Positions 47,642 through 56,983 are shown, counted from the first letter of the stretch. The stretch is 64,000 nucleotides of DNA from Limimaricola cinnabarinus (GCF_002723615.1 NZ_KZ304962.1:35686-99685), one strand, 5' to 3'. Numbers and translations are program-made. Notes: generated by a model from the sequence alone, not told the origin.

Positions 47642-49176
47642 TCCGCCGCCTCCTTGGCATTGGCATGGAAATCGTCGGGGAAATGCCTGAGCGCCGACAT
47701 GACGGGGTAGGGGGTGAACCCGCCCAGCGCGCAGAGCGATCCATCCGTCATCGTATCACAAAGATCGGTCAGCAGCGGAATGGCCTCCACCTCGCCGCGC
47801 GCGATCCGGTCCACCGTCTCGACCCCGCGCACCGCGCCGATCCGGCAGGGCGTGCATTTGCCGCAGCTTTCGACCGCGCAGAACTCCATCGCAAAGCGCG
47901 CCATGCCGAGCATGTCGGCAGTGTCGTCGAACACCACCACGCCCGCATGGCCGATGAGCCCGCCCTCGCCGTCGAACTCCTCATAGCCGAAGGGGGTGTC
48001 GAACTTCGAGCGCGGGAAATAGGCCCCGAGCGGCCCGCCGACCTGCACCGCCTTCACCGGGCGGCCCGAGAAAGTGCCGCCGCCGATCTCGTCCACCAGC
48101 GCGCCTAGAGAGGTGCCGAAGGCGGTCTCGAACAGCCCGCCGAACTTCACGTTGCCCGCGATCTGGATCGGGATGGTGCCGCGCGAACGCCCGAGGCCGA
48201 AATCGCGGTAATGCGCGGCACCCCGCTCGAAGATCACCGGCACGGTGCCCAGAGAGATGATGTTGTTGACCACCGTGGGCTTGCCCAGAAAGCCCTCGAT
48301 CGCGGGCAAAGGCGGCTTGGCGCGCACCACGCCGCGCTTGCCTTCGAGGCTGTTGAGAAGCGAGGTTTCCTCGCCGCAGACATAAGCGCCCGCGCCGACG
48401 CGGACCTCCATGTCATAGGCGAAATCCGAGCCCAGCACCGAAGGCCCCAGAAGCCCGCGCGCGCGGGCGATGCGGATCGCCTCGTTCATCACATGGATCG
48501 CCTCGGGGTATTCCGAACGCAGATAGATGTAGCCGCGCGTCGCACCGACGCAGATGCCGGCGATCGCCATGCCCTCGATCAGGCTGAAGGGATCGCCCTC
48601 CATCAGCATCCGGTCGGCGAAGGTGCCCGAATCGCCCTCGTCGGCATTGGCGACGATGTATTTCTGCGAGGCTTCGGCAAGCCGCACCGTGTCCCACTTG
48701 ATCCCCGTGGGAAAGCCCGCGCCACCGCGGCCGCGCAAGCCGCTTTCCTTCATCTCGTCGATCATCGCCGCGCCGGTCATCCCGAGCGCCCGGCGCAGGC
48801 CCTTGAGCCCGCCATGCGCCTCGTAGGCGTCCAGCGACAGCGGGTCGATCACGCCGACGCGGGCGAAGGTCAGGCGGGTCTGGCGCTTGAACCACGCGAT
48901 TTCCTCGGTCGGGCCGAGGGCGAGGGCATGATCGCCCCAATCGGCGTCGAACAGCGCCCGCACGTCGCCCGGCGCGACCGGGCCGAAGGCGTGGCGGATG
49001 CCGTCGCGCTCGATCTCGACCAGCGGTTCCAGCCAGAGCATCCCGCGCGAGCCGTTGCGGATGAGCTCGACCTCGACATCGCGGATTTTCGCCTCGGCCA
49101 GAACGGCCTCGGCCACCTTTTCGGCATCGGCCGCGAGGGCGGCGGCGTCGCGAGGGACGTAGATCTTCAGGCTCAT
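47638..49176 (-). CDS. fdsB: Formate dehydrogenase beta (NAD/FMN) subunit
   Basis: 512 residues homologous to NuoF with an N-terminal thioredoxin-like extension. SGLRGRGGAGFPTGIKW binds NADH/FMN, NADEGDSGTFADRMLMEGDPF is the FMN site and ESCGKCTPCRIG holds the 4Fe-4S cluster. It passes electrons from the alpha subunit to NAD+. The ATG at 49176 overlaps the end of fdsG by four bases; the longer frame upstream belongs to fdsG in another phase. Confidence 0.96.
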   Translation of the reverse strand: MSLKIYVPRDAAALAADAEKVAEAVLAEAKIRDVEVELIRNGSRGMLWLEPLVEIERDGIRHAFGPVAPGDVRALFDADWGDHALALGPTEEIAWFKRQTRLTFARVGVIDPLSLDAYEAHGGLKGLRRALGMTGAAMIDEMKESGLRGRGGAGFPTGIKWDTVRLAEASQKYIVANADEGDSGTFADRMLMEGDPFSLIEGMAIAGICVGATRGYIYLRSEYPEAIHVMNEAIRIARARGLLGPSVLGSDFAYDMEVRVGAGAYVCGEETSLLNSLEGKRGVVRAKPPLPAIEGFLGKPTVVNNIISLGTVPVIFERGAAHYRDFGLGRSRGTIPIQIAGNVKFGGLFETAFGTSLGALVDEIGGGTFSGRPVKAVQVGGPLGAYFPRSKFDTPFGYEEFDGEGGLIGHAGVVVFDDTADMLGMARFAMEFCAVESCGKCTPCRIGAVRGVETVDRIARGEVEAIPLLTDLCDTMTDGSLCALGGFTPYPVMSALRHFPDDFHANAKEAAE

Positions 49177-49652
49177 GCCTCGACCTCCGCCAGCAGCGCG
49201 TCGAGCCGGGTCTTGTCCACCCGCGCCACGACGCGCCCGTCGAGCATCATCGCCGGGCCGGTGGCGCAAAGCCCGAGGCAATAGACCGGCTCCAGCGTCA
49301 CGCCGCCATCCTTGCTGGTGCCGTGCCAATCGACGCCGAGCCGCGCCTTGGCGGCGGCCTCGATGCCCTGTCCGCCGCGCGCCTGGCAGGCCTCGGCGCG
49401 GCAGATCTTGAGCATGTGACGCCCCGCCGGTGCCTCGCGGAAATCATGGTAGAAGCTGACCACGCCATGCACCTCGGCGCGGCTGATGTTCAGCCCCTTT
49501 GCGATGATCGGCAGCGCCTCCGGCGGGACGTAGCCCCATTCGGCCTGCACCGCGTGCAGGATCGGCAGCAAGGGCCCTTCGAGATCCGCATGATCGGCAA
49601 GGATCGCATCCAAACGGCCCTCTAGATCAGCGGGGGCTGGCGGTATCGGCAT
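49173..49652 (-). CDS. fdsG: Formate dehydrogenase gamma (2Fe-2S) subunit
   Basis: 159 residues of the NuoE-like thioredoxin-fold 2Fe-2S family: LLPILHAVQAEWGYVPPEAL, VVSFYHDFREAP and cluster ligands in CRAEACQARGG and VYCLGLCATGPAMML. The ATG at 49652 is chosen because AGGAG lies about eight bases upstream; 49667 and 49706 are in frame but extend beyond the family start. It is the first gene of fdsGBACD, about 80 bases after the palindrome that overlaps the regulator's stop codon. Confidence 0.94.
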   Translation of the reverse strand: MPIPPAPADLEGRLDAILADHADLEGPLLPILHAVQAEWGYVPPEALPIIAKGLNISRAEVHGVVSFYHDFREAPAGRHMLKICRAEACQARGGQGIEAAAKARLGVDWHGTSKDGGVTLEPVYCLGLCATGPAMMLDGRVVARVDKTRLDALLAEVEA

Positions 49653-49699
49653 CGGCTGGCTCCTCATCGGCTCTCGGGCGCAGACAACGCGAGAACTGC

Positions 49700-49720
49700 A
49701 TTGCAAATCAATATCGCAAT
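49700..49720. promoter_or_regulatory. Inverted repeat ATTGC-N11-GCAAT upstream of fdsG
   Basis: Arms at 49700-49704 and 49716-49720, an 11-base AT-rich spacer, 48 bases before the fdsG start. It overlaps the region where the fds promoter should lie and may be a second contact site of the LysR regulator or part of the promoter. Confidence 0.45.
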
Positions 49721-49730
49721 TCCGTGCCGC

Positions 49731-49747
49731 GATAGAGAAATCCTATC
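49731..49747. promoter_or_regulatory. LysR-type palindrome GATAG-N7-CTATC
   Basis: GATAG (49731-49735) and CTATC (49743-49747) separated by seven bases fit the LysR pattern ATAG-N7-CTAT. It overlaps the stop codon of the LysR gene and lies about 80 bases upstream of fdsG, the expected distance for an activator site. Confidence 0.65.
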
Positions 49748-50630
49748 AATCCCGGTCGAAGCGCCGGGCTTCCGCCAAAAGCGCGGCCAGTAGCGGCGTA
49801 TGCGGCTCGCGCCATGGCGCGATCAGCCCGATCTCATGCGCGGCGTCGGGTGCGGTGATCGGGCGCGCCACCAGCGGCAGCCCTTCGAGAAAGATCGCCG
49901 CCGCGCGCTCGGGCAGGATGGTGACCCAGCCCGAACTCAGCACGTGGCTGATCAGCACGATGGTCGAATTGGTCTCGACCTTGGGCGCCACCTCGACACC
50001 CGCGGCCGCCAGATGCCCGGCGATGATCCGGCGATTTTGCATGTCGGGCGTCAGCAGGCACAGATCGGCCCCCGAAAGATCGGCCCAGCGCAGCCGCGCC
50101 TTTCCGGCCAGCGCCGCATCGGCGCGCAGCACCGCGACGTAGCGCTCGGAATAGAGCGGCACGGTGACGACGCGGCCCAGCGGCTCGTTGTCGAGATAGC
50201 CGATCCCGGCATCCACCTCGTGATCCTCCAGCGCCGAGAGCAGCTGCGTGGTCGTGGCCGAGCGCAGCGAAAAGCGCATTTTGGGATGGGCCTCGGCAAA
50301 GCGGGTGGTGAGCTGCGTCACCGCGCCGAGCGCGGTGGGGATCACCGCAAGCCGCAGCACCCCGGTCAGCCCCTCGCGCCCCGCGCGCAGCTCCTCCTTC
50401 ATGGCGCGCATGTCGCCGGTGATCCGCCGGGCCCAGTCGCGCACCCGCTCGCCCTCGGGCGTCAGCCCCTGGAACCGCGAGCCGCGCCGCACCAGCATGA
50501 CGCCGAGCTGATCCTCGAGCTGCCGGATCGCCGCCGAAAGCGTCGGCTGCGTCACCCCGACCGCCTCGGCCGCGCGGCCGAAATGCCGCGCCTTGGCCAG
50601 CGCGAGGAACATCTCCAGCCGGTCGATCAT
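49746..50630 (-). CDS. LysR-family regulator of the formate dehydrogenase operon
   Basis: 294 residues. The N-terminal helix-turn-helix HFGRAAEAVGVTQPTLSAAIRQLEDQLGV and recognition region GSRFQGLTPEGERV are typical; the effector domain starts at GVLRLAVIPTALGAV. Relatives regulate fds genes in response to formate or related signals. It is transcribed in the same direction as fdsG, ending 93 bases before it, and the palindrome at 49731-49747 makes autogenous or activator control of fds likely. The ATG at 50630 gives the usual start IDRLEMFLALA. Confidence 0.88.
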   Translation of the reverse strand: MIDRLEMFLALAKARHFGRAAEAVGVTQPTLSAAIRQLEDQLGVMLVRRGSRFQGLTPEGERVRDWARRITGDMRAMKEELRAGREGLTGVLRLAVIPTALGAVTQLTTRFAEAHPKMRFSLRSATTTQLLSALEDHEVDAGIGYLDNEPLGRVVTVPLYSERYVAVLRADAALAGKARLRWADLSGADLCLLTPDMQNRRIIAGHLAAAGVEVAPKVETNSTIVLISHVLSSGWVTILPERAAAIFLEGLPLVARPITAPDAAHEIGLIAPWREPHTPLLAALLAEARRFDRD

Positions 50631-51151
50631 CGGCTCTGCCCCGACCGCAACCCCGGCCGCACCCCCGGCCGGACCGCGGCGAAGCGAGAACCGGCCCGCC
50701 GGAACGGACCTGCCGGCCCCGCGGCCCGGGCACGACTGCGCCGCGCCGGGGGGGTGAAGCCCCTCGCGGGGCGGTGCGTATGGTCGGGCATCCTCGGTCT
50801 CCTCGGGCCGAGATCTAGCCTTTCGGGGCCGAACTGGCGAGGGGAGGGCAGGGGCGGCGGGGAATTGCCGATCACGATTTCGCATGTTGCGCGGGCCGCG
50901 CGGTGCCTGTTGGTGTCGTTTGAGGGCGCTGTTCGGGCATCTTTGCTGCGCGCGGCGGGGCCGTTTTGCCACATGCTTGCGAAATCGGTGTGACCTTGCG
51001 GAAGGGGCGCGGCGGGCTGTCGCGTGGTCATGCACGGATTAGTCTTGCAAATAACGGCCGCTCGCAAAAGGATCGGGCCACAACCACGCCCGCAAAGGGC
51101 GGACGTCCATCGGCGGCGGCCCGCGCCGCCCACTGACACAGGGATGACCTC
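50631..51151. other. 521-bp non-coding divergent region
   Basis: Between the divergent LysR gene and oppA. The left 180 bases are GC-rich with short repeats (GCCGCACCCCCGGCC-like). From about 50860 the base composition is more AT-rich (CTTGCAAATAACGG, GCAAAAGGAT), where the oppA promoter is expected, though no good -35/-10 pair was chosen. A hairpin GGCGGCG/CGCCGCC at 51112-51130 lies in the oppA leader, 21 bases before its start. No supported gene is seen. Confidence 0.5.
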
Positions 51152-52795
51152 ATGACCTTGAAGACCCATCTTCTTGCCGGCACCGCGGCGCTGTTTGCGC
51201 TGAGCGGCGCGGCCCAGGCCGAAAGCCACGCGATGACGGAGCACCCCGAGACCGGGGAAAAGCTCGCCGCGGACCAGAGCTTTTCCTACCGCGTGCTCGA
51301 CGAGTTTCCCTCGATCGACCCCAACCTGATCGAGGATGTCGAGGGCAGCCATATCGGCCGCCAGCTGTTCGAAGGCCTGATGAACCAGGACGAGAAGGGC
51401 GACGTGATGCCGGGCGTGGCCACGGGCTTCGAGGTGTCCGAAGACGGTCTGACCTACACCTTCACCCTGCGCGACGACGCCAAGTGGTCGAACGGCGAGC
51501 CGGTCACCGCCAATGACTTCGTCTATTCCTGGCGCCGCGCCGCCGACCCGGCGACCGCCTCCGAGTACCAGTGGTACATGGGGCTGATGAAGCTCGCCAA
51601 CATCGAGGAGGTGATCGCCGGCGACAAGTCGCCCGAGGAGCTGGGCGTCGAGGCGGTCGATGACCACACGCTCAAGGTCACCCTGTCGCAGGCGCTGCCC
51701 TATTTCCCGCAGATGGTGACCCACACCACCACCTTCCCGGTGCCGCAGGCGGTGATCGAGGAGCATGGCGACGCCTGGACCCAGCCCGGCAACATGGTGT
51801 CGAACGGCGCCTACGTGCTCGAGGACCGCGTCCCGCAGGAATACATCACCCTGACCAAGAACCCCGAATACTGGGACGCCGAGAACGTCATCATCGAGGA
51901 AGTCACCGCGCTCGTCATCAACGACGAGAACCAGGCGCTGACCCGCTACCTCGCCGGTGAGTTCGACCAGACCGACGTGCCCGCGGGCCAGTTCCCGCGT
52001 CTCTCGGAGGAATATCCCGACCAGGCCGTCTCGGTGCCGGATCTGTGCTCCTACTACTACAACCTCAACGTCTCCGACTCGGGCCCCGAGGCGCTGCAGG
52101 ACGTGAAGGTGCGCGAGGCGCTCTATCTCGCGATCGACCGCGACGTGATCACCGACAACGTGCTCGGCGGCGGTCAGAAGCCGGCCTACACGCTGACCCA
52201 CTGGGCCACGGCGGGCTTCGAGGTACCGGCGATCGAGGTGGCTCAGATGAGCCAGCAGGAGCGCAACGAGCGCGCCAAGGAGCTGATGAGCGAGGCCGGC
52301 TACGGCACCGATGGCGAGCCGCTGTCGCTCGAGATCCTTTACAACACCTCCGAGTCCCACAAGCAGGTCGCCACCGCGATCAGCCAGATGTGGAAGCAGA
52401 CGCTCGGCGTCGACACCACCATGGCCAACATGGAGTGGCAGACCTTCCTGACCGAGCGTCACGAGAAGAACTACGAGGTGGCGCGCGCCGGCTGGTGCGC
52501 CGACTACAACGAGGCGTCTTCCTTCCTCGACATCATGCAGACCGAGTCCTCCTACAACGACTCGGGCTTTTCGAGCGAGGAATACGACCAGCTGATGGCC
52601 GACGCGGCGACCTCCGAGGACCCGCTGCCGCTCTATACCGAGGCGGAGACGATCATCACGCAGGAATTCCCGATCCTGCCGATCTACCACTATGCCGAGG
52701 TGTTCATGATGGACGAGACCATCAAGGGCTATCCCTATGAGAACGCCCAGAACAACTGGTACGCCAAGGAGCTCTACCGCGTCGCCGGCGAGTAA
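51152..52795 (+). CDS. oppA: Peptide ABC transporter substrate-binding protein (OppA type)
   Basis: 547 residues with a signal peptide (KTHLLAGTAALFALSGAAQA). OppA-type family blocks: FPSIDPNLIEDVEGSHIGRQLFEGL, WSNGEPVTANDFVYSWRRAADP, NGAYVLEDRVPQEYITLTKNP, VREALYLAIDRD and GWCADYNEASSFLD. The periplasmic receptor takes oligopeptides to the OppBCDF importer encoded next. A four-codon ATG-ACC-TCA-TGA overlaps the start codon. A GC hairpin follows, consistent with higher expression than the permease genes. Confidence 0.94.
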   Translation: MTLKTHLLAGTAALFALSGAAQAESHAMTEHPETGEKLAADQSFSYRVLDEFPSIDPNLIEDVEGSHIGRQLFEGLMNQDEKGDVMPGVATGFEVSEDGLTYTFTLRDDAKWSNGEPVTANDFVYSWRRAADPATASEYQWYMGLMKLANIEEVIAGDKSPEELGVEAVDDHTLKVTLSQALPYFPQMVTHTTTFPVPQAVIEEHGDAWTQPGNMVSNGAYVLEDRVPQEYITLTKNPEYWDAENVIIEEVTALVINDENQALTRYLAGEFDQTDVPAGQFPRLSEEYPDQAVSVPDLCSYYYNLNVSDSGPEALQDVKVREALYLAIDRDVITDNVLGGGQKPAYTLTHWATAGFEVPAIEVAQMSQQERNERAKELMSEAGYGTDGEPLSLEILYNTSESHKQVATAISQMWKQTLGVDTTMANMEWQTFLTERHEKNYEVARAGWCADYNEASSFLDIMQTESSYNDSGFSSEEYDQLMADAATSEDPLPLYTEAETIITQEFPILPIYHYAEVFMMDETIKGYPYENAQNNWYAKELYRVAGE

Positions 52796-52813
52796 CCCCT
52801 GATCGCAAGACAG

Positions 52814-52848
52814 CCGCGCCCCCTGGCCTCAGGCGCCGGGGGGCGCGG
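52814..52848 (+). terminator. Hairpin between oppA and oppB
   Basis: CCGCGCCCC near 52814-52822 pairs with GGGGCGCGG at 52840-52848 across a GC-rich loop, 18 bases after the oppA stop and before oppB at 52887. There is no T tract; it probably stabilises the oppA message or causes partial termination. Confidence 0.5.
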
Positions 52849-52886
52849 TCCATTTCCGCAAGCGCGGAAACGAGGTATCATCCCCC

Positions 52887-53810
52887 ATGCTCAATTACGT
52901 TCTCAGACGCGTCGCCATCGCGATCCCGACGATTCTCCTGCTCGTCGTGATCTCCTTCGTGCTGATGTATGCCGCCCCCGGCGGCCCCTTCAATTCCGAG
53001 CGCCCGCTGCCCGCGCAGGTGATGGCCAACATCGAGGCGCGCTACGGGCTCGATCAGCCCTACTGGAAGCAGATGGCGACCTATATCTGGAACGTCGTCG
53101 TGCATTTCGACTTCGGCCCCTCGTTCCAGTACCGTGACCGCACGGTGAACGACGTGATCGCCCAGGGCTTTCCGGTGACGCTCACCTACGGGTTCTGGAG
53201 CTTCATCGTCGCCCTCGTGGTCGGCGTGGCGCTCGGCGCCGCCGCCGCGATCCGGCACAATTCCTGGCTCGACTACCTCGCCGTCGGCATCTCGATCGGC
53301 GCGCAGGTGCTGCCCAACTTCGTGATGGCGCCGATCCTCGTCCTGATCTTCACGCTGTGGCTGGGCTGGCTGCCGGGCGGCGGCTGGCAGGGCGGGCAGA
53401 TCGAATACATCATCCTGCCGGTGATCGCGCTCTCGACCTCCTACATGGCCTCGATCGCCCGGATCACCCGCTCCTCGATGCTCGAAGTGCTAAATGCGGG
53501 CTTCATCCGCACGGCCCGCGCCAAGGGCCTGCCGACCCGCCGGATCATCTGGACCCACGCGATGAAGCCCACCATGCTGCCGGTGCTGTCCTATCTCGGG
53601 CCCGCCTTCGTCGGCATGATCACCGGCTCGGTCATCATCGACGTGTTCTTCTCGACCGGCGGCATCGGCCAGTTCTTCGTCAACTCCGCCTTCAATCGCG
53701 ACTACTCGGTCATCATGGGGATCACCATCCTCGTCGGTGTGCTGACCGTCACGTTCAACCTCGTGGTCGACCTGCTCTACGCCTGGATCGATCCGAAGAT
53801 CCGCTACTGA
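52887..53810 (+). CDS. oppB: Oligopeptide ABC transporter permease OppB
   Basis: 307 residues, six membrane helices. Starts LNYVLRRVAIAIPTILLLVVISFVLM and contains the periplasmic AAPGGPFNSERPLP segment typical of OppB, and the EAA-type loop IRTARAKGLPTRRIIWTHAMKP that contacts the ATPases. The end IDPKIRY is common to the family. It follows oppA by 91 bases with a hairpin between, and oppC by 11 bases. Confidence 0.95.
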   Translation: MLNYVLRRVAIAIPTILLLVVISFVLMYAAPGGPFNSERPLPAQVMANIEARYGLDQPYWKQMATYIWNVVVHFDFGPSFQYRDRTVNDVIAQGFPVTLTYGFWSFIVALVVGVALGAAAAIRHNSWLDYLAVGISIGAQVLPNFVMAPILVLIFTLWLGWLPGGGWQGGQIEYIILPVIALSTSYMASIARITRSSMLEVLNAGFIRTARAKGLPTRRIIWTHAMKPTMLPVLSYLGPAFVGMITGSVIIDVFFSTGGIGQFFVNSAFNRDYSVIMGITILVGVLTVTFNLVVDLLYAWIDPKIRY

Positions 53811-53821
53811 GGAGGGGTCCC

Positions 53822-54754
53822 ATGTCGCTCAATCCCGATCCCGGCACCGCCGACCGCCTGCTCGACGCGCAGGCCGCCGCCGACGTCAAGGGCCGCTCGC
53901 TGTGGAAGGACGCGCGCCAGCGCTTCATGCGCAACCGCGCGGCGCTCGCCGGCCTCGTGGCGCTGGTGCTGATCTGCATCTTCGCCTTCTTCGGCGGCTT
54001 CATCGCCCAATACGAGCCCGACTATGTCGATTTCTCGCTGATCGGCGCCAACGCCTCGCAGGGCGTGCCCTCGATCGAGACGGGGCATTACTTCGGCACC
54101 GACAGCTCGGGCCGCGATCTTTACGCGCGCACCGTGCAGGGCACGCGGATCTCGCTTCTGGTCGGCATCGTCGGCGCGGGCGTGGCGGTGATCGTCGGCA
54201 CGCTCTATGGCGCGATCGCGGGCTACAAGGGCGGGCGCACGGATGGCGCGATGATGCGCACCGTCGATATCCTGATGTCCGTGCCCTACATGTTCGTGCT
54301 GATCCTGATGCTGGTGATCTTCGGCCGCTCGATCCTGATGCTGTTCATCGGCATCGGCCTGATCTCATGGCTCGACATGTCGCGCATCGCGCGCGGCCAG
54401 ACGCTGACCATCAAGGGCAAGGAATTCGTCGAGGCCGCCCATGCCACCGGCGTGCGCCCCATGACGATCATCCTGCGCCACATCGTGCCGAACCTGCTGG
54501 GCCTCGTCATCGTCTATGCCACGCTTCTCGTGCCGCAGATGATCATCACCGAGAGCTTCATCAGCTTCCTCGGCCTCGGCATCCAGGAGCCCAACACCTC
54601 GCTCGGCGCGCTGATCTCGAATGGCGCGAGCAACATGCAGTACGGGGTGATCTGGCAGCTGGCCTTCCCGCTCTTCTTCTTCGTCGTCACGCTCTTCGCC
54701 TTCTTCTTCGTCGGCGACGGGCTGCGTGACGCACTCGATCCGAAGGATCGGTAA
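53822..54754 (+). CDS. oppC: Oligopeptide ABC transporter permease OppC
   Basis: 310 residues: a soluble N-terminus, a first helix (AGLVALVLICIFAFFGGFIA), the extracytoplasmic HYFGTDSSGRDLYARTVQGTRISL block and the ATPase-contact loop FVEAAHATGVRPMTIILRHIVPN, ending FFFVGDGLRDALDPKDR. It completes the OppBC membrane pair. GAGGAGGGGTCCC precedes the ATG; oppD begins 26 bases downstream. Confidence 0.95.
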   Translation: MSLNPDPGTADRLLDAQAAADVKGRSLWKDARQRFMRNRAALAGLVALVLICIFAFFGGFIAQYEPDYVDFSLIGANASQGVPSIETGHYFGTDSSGRDLYARTVQGTRISLLVGIVGAGVAVIVGTLYGAIAGYKGGRTDGAMMRTVDILMSVPYMFVLILMLVIFGRSILMLFIGIGLISWLDMSRIARGQTLTIKGKEFVEAAHATGVRPMTIILRHIVPNLLGLVIVYATLLVPQMIITESFISFLGLGIQEPNTSLGALISNGASNMQYGVIWQLAFPLFFFVVTLFAFFFVGDGLRDALDPKDR

Positions 54755-54779
54755 TGCCTACAATTCCCAAGGATCGCTG

Positions 54780-55754
54780 ATGGCACTCCTCGATATCGAA
54801 GACCTGCGCGTCACCTTCACCACCGGGGACGGCGAAGTGAACGCCGTCAACGGGGTCAGCTTCTCGGTGGAGGAGGGCGAGACCCTCGCCATCGTCGGCG
54901 AGAGCGGCTCGGGCAAGAGCCAGACCGCCTTTGCCGCGATGGGCCTCCTGGCGCGCAATGGCCGCGCCACGGGCCAGATCCGCTATGACGGGCGCAACCT
55001 GCTGGACCTCAAGCAAAAGGAGCTGAACCGGGTCCGCTCCGAGGAGATCGGCATGATCTTCCAGGACCCGATGACCTCGCTCAACCCCTATATGCGGATC
55101 TCGGACCAGATGGCCGAGGTGCTGACCCTGCACAAGGGCATGACCAAGCGCGACGCGGTGGCCGAGGCCGTCAAGATGCTCGACGCGGTCAAGATCCCCG
55201 ACGCGAAGAACCGCATCACCATGTTCCCGCACGAGTTCTCGGGCGGGATGCGGCAGCGGATCATGATCGCCATGGCGCTGCTGTGCCAGCCGCGCCTGCT
55301 GATCGCCGACGAGCCGACCACCGCGCTCGACGTCACCGTGCAGGCGCAGATCATGGAGCTGATGGCCGAGATCCGGCAGGAATTCGGCACCGCGATCATC
55401 CTGATCACCCATGATCTCGGCATCGTCGCCGACACCTGCGAGCGCACGCTCGTCATGTATGGCGGCCAGATCATGGAGACCGGCCCGACCGACCAGCTGT
55501 TCGAGCGCCCGACCCATCCCTACACGCTGGGGCTTTTGCGCGCCGTGCCGCGCATCGACCGCGACGACGAGACGCTCTCGACCATCGCGGGCGAGCCGCC
55601 GGACATGTCGCGGCTGCCCAAGGGCTGCCCCTTCACGCCGCGCTGCGCCTGGGCGCACGGGCCGTGCCCGACGGTGCGCCCCGAGCTTCTGCCCGCCGAG
55701 GGCTACCCGATGCTGCGCCGCGCCTGCCATGCCCCCGTTGAGGAGGTGAAGTGA
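54780..55754 (+). CDS. oppD: Oligopeptide ABC transporter ATP-binding protein OppD
   Basis: 324 residues. Walker A GESGSGKSQT, Q-loop MIFQDPMTSLNPYMR, signature FSGGMRQRIMIAMAL, Walker B LLIADEPTTALD and the switch His ILITHDLG. The C-terminal oligopeptide domain has CPFTPRCAWAHGPC, Cys residues that hold an iron-sulfur cluster in some OppD/DppD proteins. It overlaps oppF by one base. It powers peptide import with OppF. Confidence 0.95.
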   Translation: MALLDIEDLRVTFTTGDGEVNAVNGVSFSVEEGETLAIVGESGSGKSQTAFAAMGLLARNGRATGQIRYDGRNLLDLKQKELNRVRSEEIGMIFQDPMTSLNPYMRISDQMAEVLTLHKGMTKRDAVAEAVKMLDAVKIPDAKNRITMFPHEFSGGMRQRIMIAMALLCQPRLLIADEPTTALDVTVQAQIMELMAEIRQEFGTAIILITHDLGIVADTCERTLVMYGGQIMETGPTDQLFERPTHPYTLGLLRAVPRIDRDDETLSTIAGEPPDMSRLPKGCPFTPRCAWAHGPCPTVRPELLPAEGYPMLRRACHAPVEEVK

Positions 55755-56983
55755 TGACCGATCCCACCGATCCCAAGGACGACAAGTTCACCGACGCCAC
55801 CGGCCGCGACGAGGCGGGCGATCCGATCCCCGCCGCACCGCCGGCCACGGGCACCCCGGTGGCCACCCCGCCATCGCCCGAACCCGCGGGCGTGGCGCAC
55901 AAGGACGCGCCCGTGGCCGAGGAGGCCGGCAATGGCGGCCGCCCGGACCGCACCGGCCACCTGCCGCAGCCGATCCTGCGGGTCGAGGATCTGCGCGTCG
56001 CTTTCGACATCCGCCCGCGCGGCGCCTGGCCCTGGACGCCCTCGAACAAGCTGCACGCCGTGGGCGGCATCAGCTTCGACCTCGCGCCGGGCGAATCCCT
56101 GGGCGTGGTGGGCGAGAGCGGCTCGGGCAAGTCGACGCTGGCGCGCGCCATCGTCGGCACCATCCCCTCGACCGGCGGGCGGATCGAGTTCGAGGGCCAG
56201 GACCTCGCCTCGATGACCGAGCGCCAGCGCCGCGTCCACCGCAAGGACGTGCAGATGGTGTTCCAGGACCCTCTGGCCGCGCTCAACCCGCGCATGACGG
56301 TGGGCGACATCATCGCCGAGCCGCTGGTCACGCATGAGCCCTCGACCCCGCGCAAGGAGGTCCGCCGCCGGGTGGCCGAGCTGATGGAGCGGGTCGGGCT
56401 TCTGCCCAACCTCGTCAACCGCTACCCGCACGAGTTCTCGGGCGGCCAGTGCCAGCGCATCGGCATCGCCCGCGCGCTGATCCTCAAGCCCAAGCTGCTG
56501 ATCTGCGACGAGCCGGTCTCGGCGCTCGACGTGTCGGTGCAGGCGCAGGTGGTGAATCTCCTCAAGGAGCTTCAGCGCGACATGGGGCTGGCGATGATCT
56601 TCATCGCGCATGACCTCTCGGTCGTGAAGCACGTCTCCGACCGGATCGTGGTGATGTATCTGGGCCGGGTGATGGAGGTGGCGAAATCCAAGGCGCTCGT
56701 CACCAACCCCGAGCATCCCTACACCCAGGCGCTCATCGCCTCGGTGCCGATCCCCGACCCGGTGCTGGAGCGCCAGCGCCAGCGCCCGGTGCTGGGCGGC
56801 GAGCTGCCTTCGCCGATGGCGCCGCCCTCGGGCTGCGTGTTCCGCACCCGCTGCCCCAAGGCGCATGCCGATTGCGCCCAAGGCCTGCCGCCGATGGTCG
56901 ATCTGGGCGATGGGCACCGCGTGGCCTGCCCCTATCACGAAGAGCCCAGCGTGCTCGACGCGGCGCGGCAGATGGCCGGCTGA
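55754..56983 (+). CDS. oppF: Oligopeptide ABC transporter ATP-binding protein OppF with a long N-terminal tail
   Basis: 409 residues. The ATPase starts only near residue 75 (ILRVEDLRVAFDIRP). Walker A GESGSGKSTLA, Q-loop MVFQDPLAALNPRMT, signature FSGGQCQRIGIARAL, Walker B LLICDEPVSALD and C-terminal CVFRTRCPKAHADC are seen. The first 75 residues are Pro/Ala/Asp-rich (AAPPATGTPVATPPSPEP) and probably disordered, which makes it longer than usual OppF (about 330). The start overlaps oppD's stop. Confidence 0.94.
   Translation: MTDPTDPKDDKFTDATGRDEAGDPIPAAPPATGTPVATPPSPEPAGVAHKDAPVAEEAGNGGRPDRTGHLPQPILRVEDLRVAFDIRPRGAWPWTPSNKLHAVGGISFDLAPGESLGVVGESGSGKSTLARAIVGTIPSTGGRIEFEGQDLASMTERQRRVHRKDVQMVFQDPLAALNPRMTVGDIIAEPLVTHEPSTPRKEVRRRVAELMERVGLLPNLVNRYPHEFSGGQCQRIGIARALILKPKLLICDEPVSALDVSVQAQVVNLLKELQRDMGLAMIFIAHDLSVVKHVSDRIVVMYLGRVMEVAKSKALVTNPEHPYTQALIASVPIPDPVLERQRQRPVLGGELPSPMAPPSGCVFRTRCPKAHADCAQGLPPMVDLGDGHRVACPYHEEPSVLDAARQMAG

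Noticed and set aside
44993..47710. Long open frame antisense to fdsA
   Set aside because: Shadow frame with repetitive composition; fdsA on the other strand has complete cluster motifs.
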